A stretch of 6,861 nucleotides of DNA, taken from positions 1-6,861 of the forward strand of contig JACZVB010000074.1 in the NCBI GenBank assembly GCA_022572865.1, read 5' to 3'. Positions 4,221 to 6,861 of this stretch are shown piece after piece. The first letter of the stretch is position 1, and every line of letters starts with the position of its first letter. Position numbers and translations under genes: made by a program. The notes beneath the pieces were generated by a model that saw only the letters and a program-made list of their open reading frames with translations, searched no databases and had not been told where the DNA came from. The stretch is from Chloroflexota bacterium (lineage in GTDB: Bacteria; Chloroflexota; Dehalococcoidia; Plut-88900).

Positions 4221-5852
4221 CTAGCCTCTGTCCCTGAGCTCCACCCTTCGGATCTTGCCGCTCACCGTTTTGGGAAGCTCGGACACGAACTCTATCTTCC
4301 TGGGATATTTATAAGGGGCAGTAACCCTTTTGACGTGGTCTTGAAGGCTGATCACCAGCTCCTCCGAAGGCACATGTCCCGGGGCAAGGGTCACGAAGGC
4401 CTTTACGATACTTCCCCGCAGCTCGTCTGGGGCCGCCACTACCGCCGATTCGGCCACCGCCGGGTGCTCCAGCAGAGCGCTCTCCACCTCGAAGGGGCCG
4501 ATGCGATATCCGGCGGTGATTATCACGTCGTCGGCACGCCCGACGAACCACAAATAGCCGTCCTCATCCATGGTGGCCCTATCGCCCGTGTAGTACCAGT
4601 CCCCCCTAAAGACCTTTGCCATCTCCTCCGGGTCCTTCCAGTACTCTCTGAACAGCCCCACCGGCCGGTCCGGGCTGACCCTCAGGGCGATCTGTCCCTC
4701 CTGGCCGGGGCCCAGCTCCCTACCGGCATCGTCCACAATCGCAACCCTGTAGCCCGGCACCGGTTTGCCCATGGACCCGGGCTTGATGGGCAGGCAAGGG
4801 TAGTTTCCCACCAGCAAAACGGTCTCCGTCTGGCCGTACCCATCGTATATGGGCAGTCCAGTTCCCTCTTCCCAGAGCTTCATCACCTCCGGGTTGAGGG
4901 GTTCACCGGCGCTGGTGCAGTGGCGCAGGCTGCTCAGGTCGTATCTACTCAGGTCCTCCAGGACCAGCATCCGGTATGCGGTGGGCGGGGCGCAGAAGGT
5001 GGTGACGCCATACCTATCGAGGATTCCGAGGGCCAATGCAGGATCGAATTTGCCCTTCGCGTTGTGCTGAAGGATGCACGCTCCCAGACTCCACTGGCCG
5101 AAGAAAGCGCCGTAGGCCACCTTGGCCCAGCCGGTATCGGAGATCAGAAACTGCAGGTCAGAGGCCCTTATATCTTGCCAGAACTTGGCGGTGGTCAGGT
5201 GTGCCATCCCGTAGGATGCCTGGGTGTGGATGACCATCTTGGGCATGCCCGTGGTGCCGGAGGTGAAATAGAGCAGCAGAGGATCGTCGCTTCTGGTCCT
5301 CTCCACATCTCCCAGGCGAGGAGGCGCTTTCGCCATCACCTCGTCATAGCAGGTCCACCCCTCCCTCTTGCCTCCTACGACGATCAGATGCCTGATGGTA
5401 GGACATCTATCCTTAATCTGGTCGACCTTGGCGGCGTTTTCCTCGTCGGTTATCACCACCGAGGCCTGGGCCGTATTCAGCCTGTATTCGATGTCGTCGG
5501 GAGTGGACAGAACGGTCGCCGGCATGGGGATGACGCCCACCTTCATCATGCCCAGCATACAGATATACCACTCCGGCAACCTCGGCAGCATGATGAAGGC
5601 CCGATCACCTTTCCGGGTTTCCATGTCCCCCAGGACGTTGCCGAACTTGTTTGACAACACCTTCAGGTCCCAAAACGTGTGGCGCTCGGCCCCACTGCCC
5701 GACGGGTCCACCGAGACCAGGGCCAGCTTGGTGTGGTCCTCGGCCCACCGGTCTATCACGTCGAATCCGAAGTTGAAGTACTCGGGTATCTCCAGGCTGA
5801 ACTCCGAAACGCAGGCCTCGTAGTCCGTCATGTTCGGCTGGGTCTGTACCAT
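4221..5852 (-). CDS. Acyl-CoA synthetase (AMP-forming), medium-chain/ACSM-like
   Basis: A 543-aa member of the ANL adenylating superfamily, of full expected length. It activates a carboxylic acid with ATP and CoA to acyl-CoA, AMP and PPi in the cytoplasm. Core motifs are intact: P-loop YFTSGTTGMPK (195-205), YDGYGQTET (336-344) for adenine binding, YYTGD (420-424) with RADDVI (439-444) at the hinge, and the C-terminal PKTVSGKIRR (527-536) with catalytic Lys533. The overall pattern resembles medium-chain/ACSM-type synthetases, but the acid cannot be read from sequence. The start is well supported: GGGGGAGG (5860-5867) lies 7 nt before the ATG. The TAG stop lies in the terminal repeat of the MITE-like element, so the last residues (VELRDRG) may have been shaped by its insertion. 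It is flanked by paralogous amidohydrolases on the same strand, suggesting one catabolic operon. Confidence 0.93.
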   Translation of the reverse strand: MVQTQPNMTDYEACVSEFSLEIPEYFNFGFDVIDRWAEDHTKLALVSVDPSGSGAERHTFWDLKVLSNKFGNVLGDMETRKGDRAFIMLPRLPEWYICMLGMMKVGVIPMPATVLSTPDDIEYRLNTAQASVVITDEENAAKVDQIKDRCPTIRHLIVVGGKREGWTCYDEVMAKAPPRLGDVERTRSDDPLLLYFTSGTTGMPKMVIHTQASYGMAHLTTAKFWQDIRASDLQFLISDTGWAKVAYGAFFGQWSLGACILQHNAKGKFDPALALGILDRYGVTTFCAPPTAYRMLVLEDLSRYDLSSLRHCTSAGEPLNPEVMKLWEEGTGLPIYDGYGQTETVLLVGNYPCLPIKPGSMGKPVPGYRVAIVDDAGRELGPGQEGQIALRVSPDRPVGLFREYWKDPEEMAKVFRGDWYYTGDRATMDEDGYLWFVGRADDVIITAGYRIGPFEVESALLEHPAVAESAVVAAPDELRGSIVKAFVTLAPGHVPSEELVISLQDHVKRVTAPYKYPRKIEFVSELPKTVSGKIRRVELRDRG

Positions 5853-5894
5853 TCCCTTACCTCCCCCGACTCAGCTGGCCCTCGTATTCGCGGG

Positions 5895-5921
5895 ATCGCC
5901 TCCCGCAGCCACTGCGGCGAT
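5895..5921. other. Hairpin in the gap between amidohydrolase B and the synthetase
   Basis: CCGCAG (5903-5908) and CTGCGG (5912-5917) form a perfect 6-bp stem with loop CCA. It is extended by ATCG (5895-5898) / CGAT (5918-5921) across a CCTC bulge. It lies in a 134-bp gap, about 45 nt upstream of the synthetase ATG. There is no T-run, so an mRNA-processing or stabilising role is as likely as termination. Confidence 0.45.
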
Positions 5922-5986
5922 AGGCCCCTGGCCCCCGGTGAAATAAGAAGACCCCTGTTCCCCTTCGCCGGCCGCCGAGTGGGACT

Positions 5987-6861
5987 TCAGGCCCCTAGCT
6001 TGTACAGCGTGACCGCGTTCTCCCCCACTATCTTCCGCCGGTCCTCCTCCGACAGCGGGGAGAGATTCTCCATCAGCTCCCCAAGGGGGTCGGCGCTGCT
6101 ATCGCTGTGGGGAAAGTCCCCGGCCCAAAGGAACCGGTCCGCCCCCATCACCTCGATGGCGTTAAGGGCTCCCTTCTCCTCCGGCTCCATGTCTATCCAG
6201 CACTGCCTCTTGAAGTACTCGGTAGGGGTCATCTTCATGTCCGTGGTAAATCCGAACAGCTTGTAGTATTCGTCCATCCGCTCCAGCCAGTGGGCCAGCC
6301 ACCCGCTCCCCGACTCCGTGACCACCAGCTTGAATCCGGGAAAGCGCTCAAATACGCCCCCCTGGAAGAAGGTGGTAAACCCCAGCTTCACATCCTCCGA
6401 AGCCCACATGTACACCCACCAGGTGACGGTGTGGTCCGCCTGAGGGTAGAGCTCGTTGCCGAAGCATCGGGGATTCCCCGTAGCGTGGAGGGAGACGGGC
6501 ATATCCAGCTCCTGGCACACCGACCATAGCGGATCGAAGTACGGGTCTCCATAGGGGATGTCGTTGGTCGGACGGCCGTAGACCATGATCCCCTTGCACC
6601 CCAGCCGGTGTGCCCTCCTCACCTCGTCCGCCGCGCCCTCTACGTCCCGCACCGGAATGTGGGCCACGCAGGCCAGGCGGGATGGATCGGTCCGGCAGAA
6701 CTCGATTATCCAGTCGTTGTAGACCCGGGCGTAGACCAGGGCCAGCTCTGCGTCCGGGCACACCGTCTCCCAGGTCAAGCCCAGGGTCGGATAGAGGATC
6801 ACCGTATCGATCCCCCTCTGGTCCAGCACTTTGATATGTTCGACGGGGTCGTAGGCCCCCG
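5987..6861 (-). CDS. Amidohydrolase family 2 (TIM-barrel) B, 5' end outside window
   Basis: About 290 residues are visible; the frame stays open to the right edge (GAYDPVEHIKVLDQRGID), so the start lies outside and roughly 95 N-terminal residues, including the DxH metal motif, are missing. It is a clear paralogue of amidohydrolase A. Shared blocks are IKVLDQxGID, YARxYNxWI, RLG, FFQGGVFERFPG, VVxESGxGW, a W/Y-rich Glu/Asp helix, FGFTT or AGFTT, EYFKxQCWI, GADRF and NAVxLYKL. The remaining metal-site candidates are His in SLHATGN and Asp in WAGDFPHSDS. It also has ESGSGW in place of the ACMSD-type catalytic His. The GTG at 6827-6829 is an internal Val codon, not the start. The stop is 134 bp before the synthetase start. 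Differences around the active-site loop (LYPTLGLTWET; HATGNPRCFGNE) suggest a different substrate from A. Confidence 0.9.
   Translation of the reverse strand, partial: GAYDPVEHIKVLDQRGIDTVILYPTLGLTWETVCPDAELALVYARVYNDWIIEFCRTDPSRLACVAHIPVRDVEGAADEVRRAHRLGCKGIMVYGRPTNDIPYGDPYFDPLWSVCQELDMPVSLHATGNPRCFGNELYPQADHTVTWWVYMWASEDVKLGFTTFFQGGVFERFPGFKLVVTESGSGWLAHWLERMDEYYKLFGFTTDMKMTPTEYFKRQCWIDMEPEEKGALNAIEVMGADRFLWAGDFPHSDSSADPLGELMENLSPLSEEDRRKIVGENAVTLYKLGA

Larger units (their letters stand above)
3976..4224 (+). repeat. MITE-like intergenic element, copy 2
   Basis: About 249 bp with 9-bp terminal inverted repeats CTAGTACCT (3976-3984) and AGGTACTAG (4216-4224). The body up to 4138 is homologous to copy 1. 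It carries two large structures: a nested hairpin at 4059-4109 and an imperfect 14-bp hairpin at 4132-4166. It is longer than copy 1, mainly between the second hairpin and the right end. The right terminal repeat supplies the TAG stop (4221-4223) of the acyl-CoA synthetase gene; the left end is 22 bp from the start codon of amidohydrolase A. Open frames inside it merely read through the palindromes. No clear target-site duplication. It is a non-autonomous element by appearance; no transposase is in the window. Confidence 0.7.

Noticed and set aside
2509..4224. CRISPR array
   Set aside because: Only two long copies over 1.2 kb apart with a gene between them; no short regularly spaced repeats.
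4335..5654. 439-codon plus-strand ORF opposite the acyl-CoA synthetase
   Set aside because: It is a shadow of the GC-rich synthetase gene, whose full set of ANL motifs is on the other strand. The shadow has no recognisable domain.
6827..6829. GTG as start of amidohydrolase B
   Set aside because: The frame continues to the window edge and matches the paralogue's residues upstream of this point (IKVLDQ). It is an internal valine.

Overview
The window looks like a fragment of a GC-rich environmental bacterial genome. A Chloroflexota lineage (Dehalococcoidia or SAR202-like) is my best guess. The reasons are inference only: paralogous TIM-barrel amidohydrolases beside an acyl-CoA synthetase, a secreted DNRLRE-type protein, and intergenic DNA full of hairpins and repeats. 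There is no rRNA or marker gene to confirm this.

Positions 1-1034 hold no long gene. Short candidates can be read there: two tiny minus-strand ORFs in tandem (461-568 with a CxxxCxxC cluster, and 305-439 a single-span membrane peptide with a good ribosome binding site); a truncated-looking plus-strand ORF (583-741) that runs into an intergenic repeat-like motif; possible remnants of a minus-strand gene at 9-160; and a possible minus-strand start codon at 4-6. All are low to moderate confidence. I see nothing convincing at 164-304 or 742-1034.

Positions 1035-2402 hold two plus-strand secreted proteins, 18 bp apart. The first is a DNRLRE-type beta-sandwich protein, the second a small two-cysteine beta-rich protein. 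Both appear to mature at the same A|S-I-T motif. They probably act at the cell surface or outside the cell.

Positions 2403-2798 are a convergent intergenic region with hairpins, a possible terminator and copy 1 of a MITE-like repeat.

Positions 2799-6861 read leftwards on the minus strand: amidohydrolase B (5' part outside the window), a 134-bp gap with a hairpin, an acyl-CoA synthetase (AMP-forming), a 267-bp gap largely filled by copy 2 of the repeat, then amidohydrolase A. The likely theme is catabolism of a carboxylic acid: the synthetase makes an acyl-CoA, and the two amidohydrolases carry out hydrolysis or C-C cleavage on related compounds. No substrate can be read from sequence.

The most unusual feature is the repeat. 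Two same-orientation copies, with short terminal inverted repeats CTAGTACCT / AGGTACTAG and a stack of internal hairpins, bracket amidohydrolase A. The right end of copy 2 supplies the stop codon of the synthetase gene.
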